Of a stretch of 64,000 nucleotides of DNA, positions 20,050 to 31,996 are shown one piece after another. This DNA comes from Sambucus nigra (Eukaryota > Streptophyta > Magnoliopsida > Dipsacales > Adoxaceae). The stretch lies in assembly GCA_949130495.1 (NCBI GenBank), contig OX422208.1, positions 394,156,561 through 394,220,560 of the forward strand, written 5' to 3'. The translations under genes were made by a program, and so were the position numbers. Below the pieces are notes generated by a model. The model searched no databases and was not told the origin of the DNA. It saw only the letters and a list, made by a program, of their open reading frames with translations. Every line of letters begins with the position of its first letter. Position 1 is the first letter of the stretch.

Positions 20050-22654
20050 TGATAAGCACCCCAAAGTGTATATTTTATACCCCGAATATATGATTTTAAC
20101 TTGCTAATTCTCGATAATTTGTGTCTTATGTGCGTAAATGTTTAATATACAGGCTTGATTGGAGTTGTGGTGTCAATAAAGTTATTTCAAGGCAATTTGG
20201 AGTTGAATGGAGTTGATTCCACTATCCCGTAATCCTACTCGAGCCTAAACCAGAGCCTAAAATTACCACGAACCCCATATGTGTATTGTTTTGTGCTTTT
20301 TTAGACTTTTTTTTAGATTTCGTTTTTATCTTTAGGATTTATTTTAGATTTATTTAGAATTTTTTAGGATTTATTTTCTATTTTATAGTTTTAATTTGAT
20401 TTTGATTTTGATTAGTTTTTTTAGGAATTCACTTATTTTTAGTTTGATTAGATTTTACATTTTTTAGGACTTTAGTTTTTATTTTTTATTTCTTTAATTC
20501 TATTATTTGTGTTTTATTTATAGAATAGAATTTTATTTTTTTTAGTTAGATTTTAATTTTTTTACTTTCACTAATTTTTAGTTGAGTCTTAATCATTCTT
20601 TTTTTTAAGGGTCACAAACTAACACACATACACACACCCTACCTCCATACACACAAATGCACCAAAAACAAAACACTCACCCACACCCATTTAACCTACA
20701 CCCTCACAACACCTAAACACACCCTTAACCCACATACTATTCATCTTCTCCTCACACCCCTCACCCACTTTTCTCTCTCCTTTCCCATCATTACCATACC
20801 AACCTCACTCTCTCCTCCATTACCCACCAACACAAAAAACCCACCAACATCAACAATCTCACTCCCACTTATCATCACCATCTCCATACAAATGACCAAC
20901 CTCCATTACCCTAAACCTTCAACCTCCAAACTACATCACCCAAAATCGGTCGGCGATGCAACCCATTTTCGGCACCCATTTCGACTTAAATCGAACCATA
21001 CCCTCTAGTTTATACCCTCTCAACCCTTGCCGGTGCTCCGACCCAAAACCCATTTGAAAGTCCGACCGGAACCATACCCGATCATGACCTCCCCCATTTC
21101 CAAAACTCGATTACAAACCCGGAGCCATAGCCACAACCGCTTCTACCCGAGACCCCAAACCAAAACCATGACCCATTTCAACCCTTTGTTCAGGGCCACG
21201 ATTTATCTCCTGCTAAAACCAAATACCAAATAGAAAAAAAAAACATTTTTCCACGTCTTTGAATCCCATAAAACCAACTTAACCCACTAATTCCAAAAAT
21301 GCCCACAAATACCTTTTGTCCCCCAATTTCCAAATTTACCCCTTTTAACCAATCATATTTTTATTACCTCACACCTCTCAAACCACATGTGCACTCCCAA
21401 TTACCTAAAGTATCACTTAGCTCCATGCCTACTATCGAAAGAAGAAGAAGACCCCATTTTAAAGAAGCTATAAACATTATATATGGTTCAGATATAATTT
21501 CAGAGAGAGAAACATCTTTGTAAATATTTTTTTTATTTCCTATTTTTTTAGAGGTTAGTGACAAATCAAATTGTTGAGAGATTCAATTGAGTGCATGTAT
21601 TGAATTAAAAATATTTGGATGCTCATACTGGATGGATGTTGCTCAAGTTCAATGAATATGTAGAGTTGATTTTTGCAAATCAAGGAGACTTGTTTGAAGA
21701 TTTGTTCTCTTATCTCTACTTTTTTAGTTTTTGATTAATTTGTTGATAATATTGCATTTGTGTATTTTATCATCATGTTAGGCTAGAAACCCCTTTCAAG
21801 GGGTGGGGTGATCCCATTATTTGATGTTAATCCCATTTTAATTAGTTTACTTTAATTAAATATCCATTTGATGATTAATTTTGCACTCGTACATTTTGAT
21901 TTATGTATCGAGAGGGGGTAAATGATTTTCGAGAGAAAATCGAGATTCTAATATTAGTTTCAATTTTAGAATCGAACTAGAGATAGTTTTTTCTAAAATG
22001 TGAAATTATTTCTTTGAATTTCAACTCTAGGATTATTTTTATGATTTAAACTAATTTAGTAAATCAATCCTAGCGGGTGGTTTGTCAAATGATGTGTGGA
22101 TCTACTTTTCAAGAGTTGTAGGAGTGTTGAATTTAATTTTCTAAAATGTTATTATTAAAATTACATTTGCAACGAGAGTTGATTTGTGATTTTTATACTA
22201 ACTTGGGATAATTAATTTTAATGAATTAATTAATTTTGATTAACTAGAATATTTGGTATCATCCTATCCCTTGTTAGTCCTCATTTTTATTTCCTTACTA
22301 TCTCATATTTTACATGTTCATTTAGTTAGAGTTCACTTATTTTTTTTTATTCACACTTTTTAGTTCGTTGTTTAGTTCTTTCATTTAGTTAGTGTTACTT
22401 CACCTCATCTAACCAAATTGTTTTAATATTGAAAAGCTAAAAAAAATTGAAAAAAGTAAAAAGTCCAAAAAAGAAATTGAAATAAAAAGGAATTACATCT
22501 TTCCTCTCTTGCATGTTTCACCCTTAGATTTGGATTGACACCCTTACTTACCTCTAAACATTAGTTTGATATTATTTTTGTAGGTATCTGATGATTTTGA
22601 TTAGAGGATATTTTCATGCAACGATGAAAAATATACCGAAAAGTCGACTTATCA
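20050..22654 (+). repeat. 5' LTR of the Athila-like element (2605 bp)
   Basis: Starts TGATAAG and ends CTTATCA, a perfect 7-bp terminal inverted repeat, followed two bases later by the PBS. The LTR holds T-rich tracts with repeated TTTTTAGG and TTTAGATT (20300-20580), a C/A-rich block (20620-20940), and short ORFs that recur in the other LTR. The left flank is CCTAC; its partner on the right is lost. Confidence 0.82.
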
Positions 22655-22656
22655 AA

Positions 22657-22674
22657 TGGCGTCATTGCTGGTCT
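22657..22674 (+). other. Primer binding site of Athila type
   Basis: TGGCGTCATTGCTGGTC resembles the TGGCGCCGTTGCYGG that Athila elements use, complementary to a tRNA 3' end (tRNA-Asp in the literature as I recall). Three transitions separate it from that form. Confidence 0.65.
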
Positions 22675-23479
22675 TTGGAGCTTGAATCATTGAAGAGGAT
22701 TTCCTATTTGTGATTCATTTATACTGCACTTTTTATTTGTCATACCATTTTTCATGTTTTTAGAAGGTTTTTATTAGGATATTAAGGCCTTGTACATTTA
22801 ATCATGGTTCTTTAGACACCAATTTATTTGTAATAATTATTGGAAAAAAAAGAAAAGTGTGATAGGGAAACCGAACAAGATAGAGAGAGGGCGTCCAAAG
22901 GTGAGGATTTAGAAGCCTCTCTACCTTGGGTAGGTAGGAATCCCGGGGGCCAACTGAGATTGACATGATCTCCCCCCGATCGACTCAAATTTTTCATCAC
23001 CCCATGGTGTAATACCCGTGGGAGGTACATTTCTAAACCCTCGCACCTCTCTTGTTAGCGAGTCAATTATTTTGTGTGCTTGTGTTCTCTTATTTGATTT
23101 TATTCTCGCATTTATTTTCGAATGGTGTGATGAATTAATTGACTAAGACCCATACCCAGTCACTCACAAGAAGGAATTTCATCACATGACTCACTCGCTC
23201 ACCACTGTGTGCTCCCCTAGCCAACATTAAATTTAAAATCAATCAACTAGGTAGCCCAATAGGCGAACATTTTTGCAAAGGTAATCACCAACATAATTCC
23301 ATGATTTTTTATCGCCCGTGGACTTAATTAAAATTTGACTACCCTTTCACTAATTTCATAATAAAAATTGGTTATTTGTTAGTTAGGTTTTATCCATGAC
23401 TTGCGTGTGTCCAATTCATTTTTCAGTATTCGGTTTTCATTAGTTCGCCTAAATCAAGAGTCCATAAATTTTCCCCACG
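22675..23479 (+). other. Leader of the Athila-like element
   Basis: Noncoding. Contains no ORF of note. The text around GATCTCCCCCCGATCGACTC (near 22970) and the repeated ACTCAC near 23160-23200 is unexplained. Confidence 0.35.
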
Positions 23480-23700
23480 TTTTCTTCCAAAAAAAAAAAA
23501 AAAAAACAAAAATATTTTCTTCCATTTTTTTAAAAAAAAATCCAAAAACATTTTCCTTATTTCATTTTCTAAAAAAAAAACCAAAATATTTTCTTCCCTT
23601 CTTTTAAAAAAAAATCCAACAATATTTTCTTTCCTTCATTTTCAAAAATCCAAAAAATGTTTTCTTTCCTTTTGAAAAAATTCAAAAAAATATATTTTTC
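23480..23700. repeat. A/T-run tandem repeat, about 50-bp unit
   Basis: Four to five copies of a unit made of a run of A, then CCAAAAATATTTTC, then TTCCTTCATTTT. Copies start near 23490, 23535, 23580, 23625 and 23655. It lies just before the first ORF of the element. Confidence 0.75.
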
Positions 23701-23705
23701 CCATT

Positions 23706-24614
23706 ATGGACGAAGATCGTCCTTTACGGGATTACTTTGGCCATTTCTCATTCTCTCAAAGCATGTTTTAGGTTGAGCCTGAGTCGAACCTCCATACCTT
23801 ACTTCATGGTTTTAACTCTCAACCACATGCCGTTGATACTCATGCATTGCCCACGAACGCATCTCACATTTCTTTGCCTCCGATGATGAGTGCCAACGTA
23901 TCACATGCTTTGCCGTGCACACATTATTCCTATGCCCCTCACTTGTACCATGAGTTCCCATACTTTACATATCCATCCGAACCCACCATGGAACATGTGT
24001 ATCCATATGACACTATTTCGGGACCCACATCGTCCCATTGTCATTATATACCCAATCCCGAGTTGTGTGAGTACCCAAGTTATTCATAGAGGCTTGATCA
24101 CCCTTTCAACCAATACGAACCCCAACCCGATGTTGTGGATCCTCACACGTTCCCACAGTCATCATGGCAACCTAGTGCACCCCATCCCAATAAGTCCTAT
24201 CACTACGCACCACATGACTATCACCCAATTGTCCATCATGAAGGCGTCCGTTTTATGAATGATGAACTTGATCCCGCTCCCCACGCTTTTTGTGAGTATT
24301 CTCCGTTTAGTCATGATACTAGTGTGTTGTGTCCACCTCACCCATCCACCATAGTCCCACCGCCACCCATCACTTTCCCGCTATCATCCACATTCGCTCT
24401 CGAAAGCCTCTTGCAAAAGTTCATCCTTGAGCAAGAGAGAGAAACTCAAATTCAAACTCAAGATATTCAAAGGCTTGAACAACGATTAACTGAACTTAAG
24501 GGTGCGATCGAGTCGGATTTCCCCTCAAGTCAACCCATTGTTGCCCCCACGTGGAGTGATGATGCGTCGTCTTGTGCCACCGATTTTGTGTGTGACCAAC
24601 CCTACCACCCCTAG
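23706..24614 (+). pseudogene. Degenerate ORF of the Athila-like element, gag position
   Basis: ATG at 23706 opens MDEDRPLRDYFGHFSHSQSM, interrupted by TAG near 23769, then open to 24089 and again from 24135 to the TAG at 24614. The protein is rich in His, Pro, Tyr and Ser (YEPQPDVVDPHTFPQSSWQP) and ends with a coiled-coil-like segment (FALESLLQKFILEQERETQI, LEQRLTELKGAIES). I see no gag capsid motif and no zinc knuckle. It stands where gag should be. Similar Pro-rich text continues to about 25700. Function unknown. Confidence 0.5.
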
Positions 24615-25770
24615 AATCTAGAAGTGGAGACCATTACATGGTCCGAGTCCCAAGTTGACAATTGTGTTGACTTAACTTTCACTAGTGAAACTAATCCATA
24701 CCCTGAAAATCCAAAATAACCCACATTTGAGGTTCACATTCCCATTGAATCCAAAAACACGCTCGAGTTTAGACATGTTGAACCCATTGAGTGTGTCCCT
24801 GAGGAACCGATTTATTCTAGGTTAGCTCTAGCTACGAGTTCTCCCCAGTGCACCGAGATTGAATCGGAGTTGGTTCCCACCTCCCTTTCTATGGATCCTC
24901 TCCAGAGATGTTTGGCTCACTTTGAGTCTGATATTGATGTAGATTCATATATCTCAGATCTTAATGGCTCTTTAGATTTTCACCATTACGGATTGTGACA
25001 CATTGGTGGAGAAGTTGACCACTCCATCTTTAGACACCACGCTCCTTTGTTAGTATTCCTTTACTCCTCCCCATGAGTGTGTGTCCCCTACACTTGAGTT
25101 GGATCATCTTCCCCCACCGTTTATCCCACCCGATACAACCTTCTTCCCACCCGACCCTCCCATTGTTCCTTCCACCCCACCACCTTGTTTGGACCTAGTC
25201 ATTATACCTCCACAGTTCACATATGTTTATCTTGGTCCTTACTTTCATCCTCCCCCCATCGTCCATCCCGCTATCCATGAGAGTATATGTGGTGCTACTC
25301 TCCACTTTCGTGACATTGAGCTTGTTCCTCCATGCCCACCACTTCCTTATGGTGTTGATTTTTCCCATCGATAGCTCCCTAGCGTGTCACAGTGTGACCA
25401 TTATCATCGCCCATTTATAGAACGGTCGTGTAATTTATATGAGACCCACTCCATAACTATTTCCACATCATATTTACTCCCTCACCAACTTAAGCACCAT
25501 GCTTATAGGGCCCTTGTTGCCCTCACTTTTAAGCTCAATAAGGCTCGTGACCAGTGCCTATTCACCCTCTCCCTTACCCTTTCCTATCTCTCCTATACCC
25601 TAATACCCACTCTCCCTTGGTCCACCGATGCTTTGCATCGTGTGATGCACTTTTCCATACAATTGCATTGACCCTTCTTTGCCCTGGCCCAACAAGACTA
25701 ACGCTTCAATCTTGTTTTGGGGTGATTATCATCACCCAATTTTCTTCCACCCCATGCTTTCCTCAATCTT
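24615..25770 (+). pseudogene. Pro-rich degenerate ORFs, continuation
   Basis: Broken plus-strand frames with the same composition: LELDHLPPPFIPPDTTFFPP from 25081 to 25374 and a shifted piece from 25384 to 25671. Acidic stretches such as PLQRCLAHFESDIDVD near 24900 suggest one long ancestral reading frame of about 2 kb with the preceding ORF. No enzyme motif is seen. Confidence 0.4.
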
Positions 25771-27668
25771 ATCTTTAGGGTGAGAATGGATCGGTCTGGC
25801 TGAAGACATTAAACTTAGCGCTCCCGGGAGGCAGCCTATAATTTTTTGCATGAGTCTCATCCTGTTTGGAGGTGGTCTTTCACATCACCCTATGATTTAC
25901 ATGCTTTATAGACTTGGACACATTTTTTATCTTATCCCTTATTCAGGTTTCTTTTTGGATACATCTGTCCATTTCATTATCAGATGATTATGATAATACC
26001 TTTCCTACCTTATGCTATTTATTTTAAAAATCATTTAACTTAACATCGAGGACGATGTTCCTTTTTGTTTGAGGGTGGGGAATTTTGTCAAAATCGAACC
26101 TCTTTTGAAAAATTTTGATTTTTAAACCTAATTTTTTTTTAATTTTCGTGCAGTTTCTTTCATCTCACACATTGAGTGAATTTTCTATCATCCATCTTTT
26201 AAGTCTAGGAATCAAGCTAGAGAATTTATATCTTCTAAATATCTTATGTAATATATATCAAGGCATTTTGCACCATGAATTTCTAGACTCAACAATAATT
26301 TTGCCCTTACCACGTCACTACATTTACAGTTGAAGAGTATTACAATTCCCAAGAGAACCTTAAGGATCACTAGCAGAGACTTTAGCTTGCGAAATTCGTG
26401 CCTTTCACCTTTTAGAGAGTTTTACGGAATCTCCGAGTCACTAGTTGATTGAACTTGTTTTGTTCCGTACTTAAATCGTTGTATGATCTCATTGTTTTTT
26501 TCATAAAATTTTGGCTTGATCACTGAGAACGACATCACTTTCAAGTTGTAAGAAACACGTGTCTTGGAATTTCTTCCGATCACTAGGTTTTGACCAATTC
26601 ATGTCACCCATTACATTCCCATATTATCCCATATTCATATATATTTCCCCTTACCATCCATACACATTCCCCACTCCATTCATATATCATCCATCATTTT
26701 GAAAAAAAAGAGTGTTCCAAATGTAAAATGTCTTCAGTATTGAGAGTATATATAAAAAAAATAGAAAACAAAAGAAGAAGAAGAAAATTGAAAAAAAAAG
26801 AGAAAAGAGAAAAGAGAGAAAGGAAAAGAAAAAGGAAAGTTTGTAGTTTGTTCTTGTGTAATAAAGACATTTGTTCCTAAAGTATCATACACTCTTATTG
26901 GATGTCCATCCATTTTTCATACATACGTCACCATCTTACCTCCAATCATATCCTTCCAATTTCATTTCCCCCTCACCCATAAACATCCATATTATCCCCT
27001 AGGTGTTCGGGAAAATGAAAGTCAACGTGAATAACTCGGCGTTCTCACTATAGTGATTAGCATTCTTTCATGAGATCATTTTCCTTCTATATGTTCGTTC
27101 TTTCTTATGTGTGTGTGAGACGTTTGAACTTGCTTACATTTTCTCACCTCCTCACACACAAGAGCGATTCACTAACCCTAAACTCTAGAGTTCGTTTTAG
27201 AGAGATATATCCGTGAGATTTAAAAGTGAAGCATTGATTCCAAGAGGCTATCTAGGAATTACTCTGATGATGCTCGACCGTTTTGACTGATTCACACTAC
27301 ACACATTGAGTTCTTGGAAGCGTGTGCCTTGAGTATTTACTTAGCTAAACTTTTTACACATTCTAGTTTGTATTTCTGAAAACATTTATCTCATGTGATG
27401 GATTGTGCGATTATTTTATGTCTAATAAGATTTTGACTGCCCTTCAATAATTTTTTTTGCAAATAAAGAATTTTGTGGGTATATTCCCTACAAACCCTAA
27501 CAAGACACAACTTTTCCTGTGGGGGCAACCTATAGGTTTAAAGGCTTGTTGCACATGCTAAGTGCAATCGTCAGTTCCCACGAAAGTGGTACACTTTTGT
27601 TTTCTTATCTTTCTCTTTCTCTGTATCTTATTGTTCGAGGACTAGTAATGGTCTGTTTGGGGGTGGTG
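25771..27668 (+). other. 3' noncoding region and PPT of the Athila-like element
   Basis: GAGGACGATGTTCCTTTTTG at 26048-26067, followed by TTTGAGGGTGGGGAATTTTG, matches the conserved stretch that Athila elements carry after their coding region. The remaining 1.5 kb has no coding pattern apart from a Lys/Arg-rich ORF (26590-26880) caused by an A/G run at 26700-26850. The PPT TTTGGGGGTGG at 27656-27666 directly precedes the 3' LTR. Confidence 0.6.
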
Positions 27669-29119
27669 TGATAAGCACCCAAAAGTGTATATTTTATACC
27701 TCGAATAGATGATTTTTAGTTGCTAATTCTCGACAATTTGTCTTATGTGCGTAAATGTTTAATTTACAGTCTTAATTGCAGTTGCGGTGTCAATGGCGTT
27801 ATTTCGAGGCAATTTGTAGTTGAATGGAGCTAATCCCCCTGTCCCGTAATCTTTCCTCTGAGCCTAAACCTTCCCCGAACCCAATATGAGTTTTAGTTTT
27901 TGCTTTTCTAGACATTTTTTTAGATTTCATTTTTATTTTTTAGATTTATTTAGAATTTTTTAGGATTTATTTTCTATTTTTATAGTTTTATTTTGAGTTT
28001 GATTAGTTTTTAGTTTTTATTTTATTTGAGGATTCGTTTTTTTAGGAATTCACTTATTTTTAGTTTGATTAGATTTTACATTTTTTTAGGACTTTAGTTT
28101 TTATATTTAGTTTTAGTTTTTTTATTTCTTTTATGTTATTATTTGTGTTTTATTTATATAATAGAATTTTATTTTTTTTAGTTAGATTTTGATTTTTTTA
28201 GTTTCACTAATTTTTAGTTGAGTCTTAATTATTCTTTTTTTAAGGGTCACAAACTAACACACATACCCATACCCTACCTCCATACACACTAGTACACCAT
28301 AAACAAAACACTCACCCACACCCATCTAACCTCCACCCTCACAACACCCAAACACACCCTTAACCCACCTACTATTCATCTTCTTCCTCACACCCCTCAC
28401 CTACTTTTCTCTCTCCTTTCCCATCATTACCATACCAACCTCACTCTCTCCTCCATTACCCACCAACCAAAAAATCCACCAACATCAACCATCTCACTCC
28501 CACTTATCATCACCATCTCCATACAAACGACCAACCTCCATTACCCCACACCTTTAACCTCCATCCAAACGACATCACCCAAAACCGGCCGGTGACACAA
28601 CCTATTTCCAACGCCCATTCTGGCTTAAATCGAACCAGCCCCTCTACTTTATACGCCCTTAACCCTCGCTGGTGCACCGACCCACAACCCGTCTGAAACT
28701 CCGGCCGGAACCATACCCGATCGCAACCTCTCCCATTTCCAAAACTCGACTGCAAGCCCTGAGCCATAGCAAAAACCACTTCTACCCGAGACCCCAGACC
28801 AAAACCATGACCCCCTTCAACACTTTGTTCAAAGCCACGATTTATCCCCGGCTAAAACAAAATTCCAAATACAAAAAATAAAAACCCATTTGTCCACATG
28901 TCTTTAAAACCCATAAAACCAACTTAGTCCACTTACTCCAAAAATGCCCACTAATACCTTTTGTACCCCGATTTCCAAATTTACCCCTCTTAACCAATCA
29001 GATTTTTATTACCACACACCTCTCAAAGCACATGTGCACTCCCAATTACCCAAATTATCCCTTGGTTCCATGACTACTATTGAAAGAAGAAGAAGACCCA
29101 ATTTTAAAGAAGCTAGAAA
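27669..29119 (+). repeat. Truncated 3' LTR of the Athila-like element
   Basis: Aligns with 20050-21480, same order of T-rich and C/A-rich blocks, including TAAGGGTCACAAACTAACAC in both. Homology stops after GAAGCTAGAAAC. The last 1.1 kb of the LTR is missing, and sequence of a copia LTR follows at once. Confidence 0.8.
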
Positions 29120-29617
29120 CCCAATTTTAAATATCCCATATAAGTTTGTGAATCATTTGGAACCCCATAACACTTCTTGTTGAAGTTTCTCTTGTATAGA
29201 GGAGATCTCTACTATTCGATTGATAGTTCTTGTAGGGGCTAATTTTTTATGATTGCGGTCATTGGAGATACTCACGGGTATTCACTCCGGAGGAGGACCT
29301 GTAGTTCTTAAGGTTCTAGAGGGAATATTTGTTAGTGTTAGGCTGCGATCTATGTGGATTTTATGGGAGATTCATTGCTGATTTTTTTATGTAATTGTAA
29401 GTTGCGATTTAAGTTAGATGGAGAAATGAAAGGTTTTACCCGAAAGGGGTTTCTTCCTAAAATTTTTTTGCCCATTTATTTGTGACTGCATGTTTTATTT
29501 ATCTGCATAGATGTATGATTAGGGTTAATTAATTTGGATTGAAGATTGACTCTAATTAAATAAGTTTGAAATTAAAAATTTGCGAATTAAATAATTAATC
29601 AATATAACGCATTCTCA
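29120..29617 (+). repeat. 5' LTR remnant of the Sirevirus-like element
   Basis: Matches 34635-35028 of the 3' LTR, for example TTGTTGAAGTTTCTCTTGTA, GATTGATAGTTCTT, TTGCGATTTA and the end GCATTCTCA. The 5' half of the LTR is missing; it is fused to the Athila LTR at a 12-bp CCCAATTTTAAA direct repeat (29098-29109 and 29120-29131). Confidence 0.78.
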
Positions 29618-29619
29618 AA

Positions 29620-29632
29620 TTGGTATCAAATC
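29620..29632 (+). other. Primer binding site, initiator tRNA-Met type
   Basis: TGGTATCAAATCT, two bases after the LTR end, corresponds to the copia PBS TGGTATCAGAGC with two transitions. A second near copy occurs at about 29661 (TGGTATCACATCT). Confidence 0.7.
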
Positions 29633-29733
29633 TTTAATTCATGAGTTTTACTTCTTAAAATTGGTATCACATCTAATTGCTCTAATTTGTCGAGTGATCC
29701 ATTTTTCGCAAAAAAAAATTTATATCAAGTTTT

Positions 29734-31600
29734 TTGGAAAAATTGATTTTGAAAATGTTTGCAATTTTTTCGATGGATAACTTATATAATCGGATGCCCG
29801 TCTTTGATGGCACAAATTATACCTATTGGAAATCCCGCATGAAATCATATTTCAAATCTATTGATGAATTTGTTTGGCTTGTTTGTGAAAGAGGGTGGAC
29901 TTCTCCCACTGTCATCATTGAAAATGTCACCAATCCCAAGACCATGTTTGACTGGACTAAGGATGATTATAAATGGATTACCTATAACTCTCGTGGCCTG
30001 AGCGCTATTTTTGGAGCCGTCACCCCTAACGATTTTCGCTATATTATGGCATGCACAATGTCTAAAGAGGCATGGTATATCCTCTAATTGACACATGAGG
30101 GTACGAACACGATTAAGGTGTCAAACTTATAAAATTTGACCACCCAGTTTGAGAGTATCACCACGTTAGAGTCTGAGTGTTTTGACGAGTTTTATGCTAG
30201 GTTGTCGAACATAGTCAATATGATTTTTAATTTGGGTGAGAAAATTGAGGATATGAGAGTTGTTAAATATATTTTAAGATCACTTTCATCCATTTTTATA
30301 ACTAAGGTCACTGTTTTAAATTCTTTGGCGATATTAGATACACTTAGGTTAGAAGAATGCCTAAGAGACCATCAAACTTATGAGATCGACCTGTTTCCCA
30401 ACGACATTAAGTCTAAGGATAAAGAAATTGCACTTAGGGAAAAATCTAGAAAAGTGAGGAAGGGTCTAAGAAGAAGAAGAAGATGAAGAAATATAGAGTT
30501 TATGAGCCCGAGTCAGAGGGAGTGTTTGATTTTGATGATGTGGCCAAGTTTGCTAAAAAATTTAAAACTTTTCTCAAATTTTCCAAAGAAAATTCTTCGA
30601 ATGAAAGGAGTTTTGAGAAAAATAAAAAGAAAGATGAGGTCAAAAAGAGCGGTGAGAAAGTGGAAGAAGTGAGATGTTTTGACTGCGAGGGAAAAGGGAA
30701 TAAAGCGTTTGAATGTCCCACCGTGCTAGAGAGAAAGTTCAAGAAAATTACTATGCCAGACACTCTTAGCGATAGTGAAAATGAGGTGAATGATTCTGGG
30801 GACGAATCATCACGTGGTATGTGTGTAAACTGTATGTATAGACACATGAGCACATCTAGTTTGTCCCACGACGATGATGACACTTGTATAAATGAAAGAC
30901 TCGATGGTTATTTGAGTGTTTCAAGTGGGAGTGAGAGCGAGATTGAAAGTGAGGGTGAAAGCGATCTCCAAAAAGAGTTTAGAGATTTATACGCCAAGAC
31001 TTTAAAGATGAAGAAGTTGAACAAAGAGTTAGGTCTTAAGATGTTATATTTGGAGAGATAGCTAGAAGTATTGAGGTGATGTGAGGCGTCGGTGAGTCAA
31101 CTTGAGAAGGTGAAGGTCTCTTCAAGTGAGAAGTTGATCATCCTAGGCCAGGAAAAGAGTGAACTTGAATCCCGTGCATCCCAACTCGAGAGAGATCACG
31201 AATGTGCTCGGGAGGTCAAGGATACTATAGAGGATACATATAAGAAGGTTGGAAAGATGCTCCTTGGTCCTTCTTTGGGTAATGTTGAGAGATTAGGAAT
31301 GGGTTATGATTTTACATCTACTTACCATGTTACACCCGAGCCGACTCCCAAGTTTGTAATAAATCCATAACTCTCAACCCAACCCACCTAGGCATCCATT
31401 TCTTCATAGTAGATAGAATCCTAATCATTTTTAGAGAGGTGTTCCTAGACCCATTTACGTTTGTTCCCATTAAAAGGAAAGATGACACCTTAGGGAATTT
31501 TGCTTTAAGTTGGGTTGTGTGTCTCATAGGTTTTTACCTTATTATGCAATTACACGTGTTCCCACATGCACACCCACACATGATACTTTGCATGCTCCTT
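29734..31600 (+). pseudogene. Sirevirus-like gag
   Basis: From about 29773: MPVFDGTNYTYWKSRMKSYF, the copia gag (UBN2/DUF4219-like) start, then FDWTKDDYKWITYNSRGLSA and a stop near 30086. Frame continues 30136-30486 with SECFDEFYARLSNIVNMIFN and YILRSLSSIF, then 30483-31061 in a shifted frame with CFDCEGKGNKAFEC (a CCHC knuckle whose His reads Asn), acidic Ser-rich repeats and a Leu/Lys coiled coil continuing to 31370. A second decayed knuckle, with CSH and HLREFC, is readable near 31450-31510. Role in life: the particle protein binding element RNA. Confidence 0.8.
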
Positions 31601-31996
31601 CACATCACATGAAATATTTTGACCACTCTAGAGAGCAAGTTGAGTATTTAATCGAAACTTCACATGATTTGATGAATGTTTTTCATAGGATGTCACCACC
31701 TTTGGAAAACACCTTTTCACATAAAGGTTGAGGTTTACACTTGTTTGCTAGCATAGGATGATTTTTATGATGATATTTTATGCATATTGCTAGTGTGTAC
31801 CACTTTTGTATTTGTTTTTTGAATATATTCTTTGAAAAACCCAAAAAGATTTCGTTTTTGAAAATTTTTGGAAAAATACAAAAATATTTTCTAGTTTTTG
31901 CGAAAAAAATTGAAAAAGCCAAAAAGATTTTATTTTGATAAAAAATTTTAAAACGACAAAAAGATTTTTATATTTTTTACACCGTTTATGGACGGA
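31601..31996. other. Noncoding, A/T-run repeats
   Basis: After the gag traces come repeated AAAAAGATTT and AAAATTTTTGGAAAAA blocks (31830-31975), similar in style to the A/T repeat of the Athila-like element at 23480. No gene is seen. Confidence 0.4.

Larger units (their letters stand above)
20050..29119 (+). mobile_element. Athila-like element lacking recognisable pol
   Basis: Two related LTRs start TGATAAGCACC at 20050 and 27669. The first is followed by a PBS of Athila type. The 5-kb interior holds no RT, integrase or envelope, only Pro/His/Ser-rich degenerate ORFs, then the stretch with GAGGACGATGTTCCTTTTTG that Athila elements keep before their 3' end, and a G-rich PPT. This is the build of a non-autonomous Athila derivative. 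The 3' LTR is cut at 29119. The LTRs differ at roughly one base in ten by eye over the first 170 bp, so the insertion is old. Confidence 0.75.

Noticed and set aside
21027..21233. ORF in the Athila LTR, conserved at 28672-28881
   Set aside because: Both lie in LTR copies that share ancestry, so conservation is expected without selection; the minus-strand ORF at 28510-28779 overlaps and is equally open.
26590..26880. 96-aa Lys/Arg-rich ORF
   Set aside because: Its basic tail comes from an A/G run; no conserved motif and no counterpart.
30500..30883. Minus-strand 127-aa Ser/Phe/Leu-rich ORF
   Set aside because: It is the mirror of the acidic Lys-rich part of the Sirevirus-like gag.
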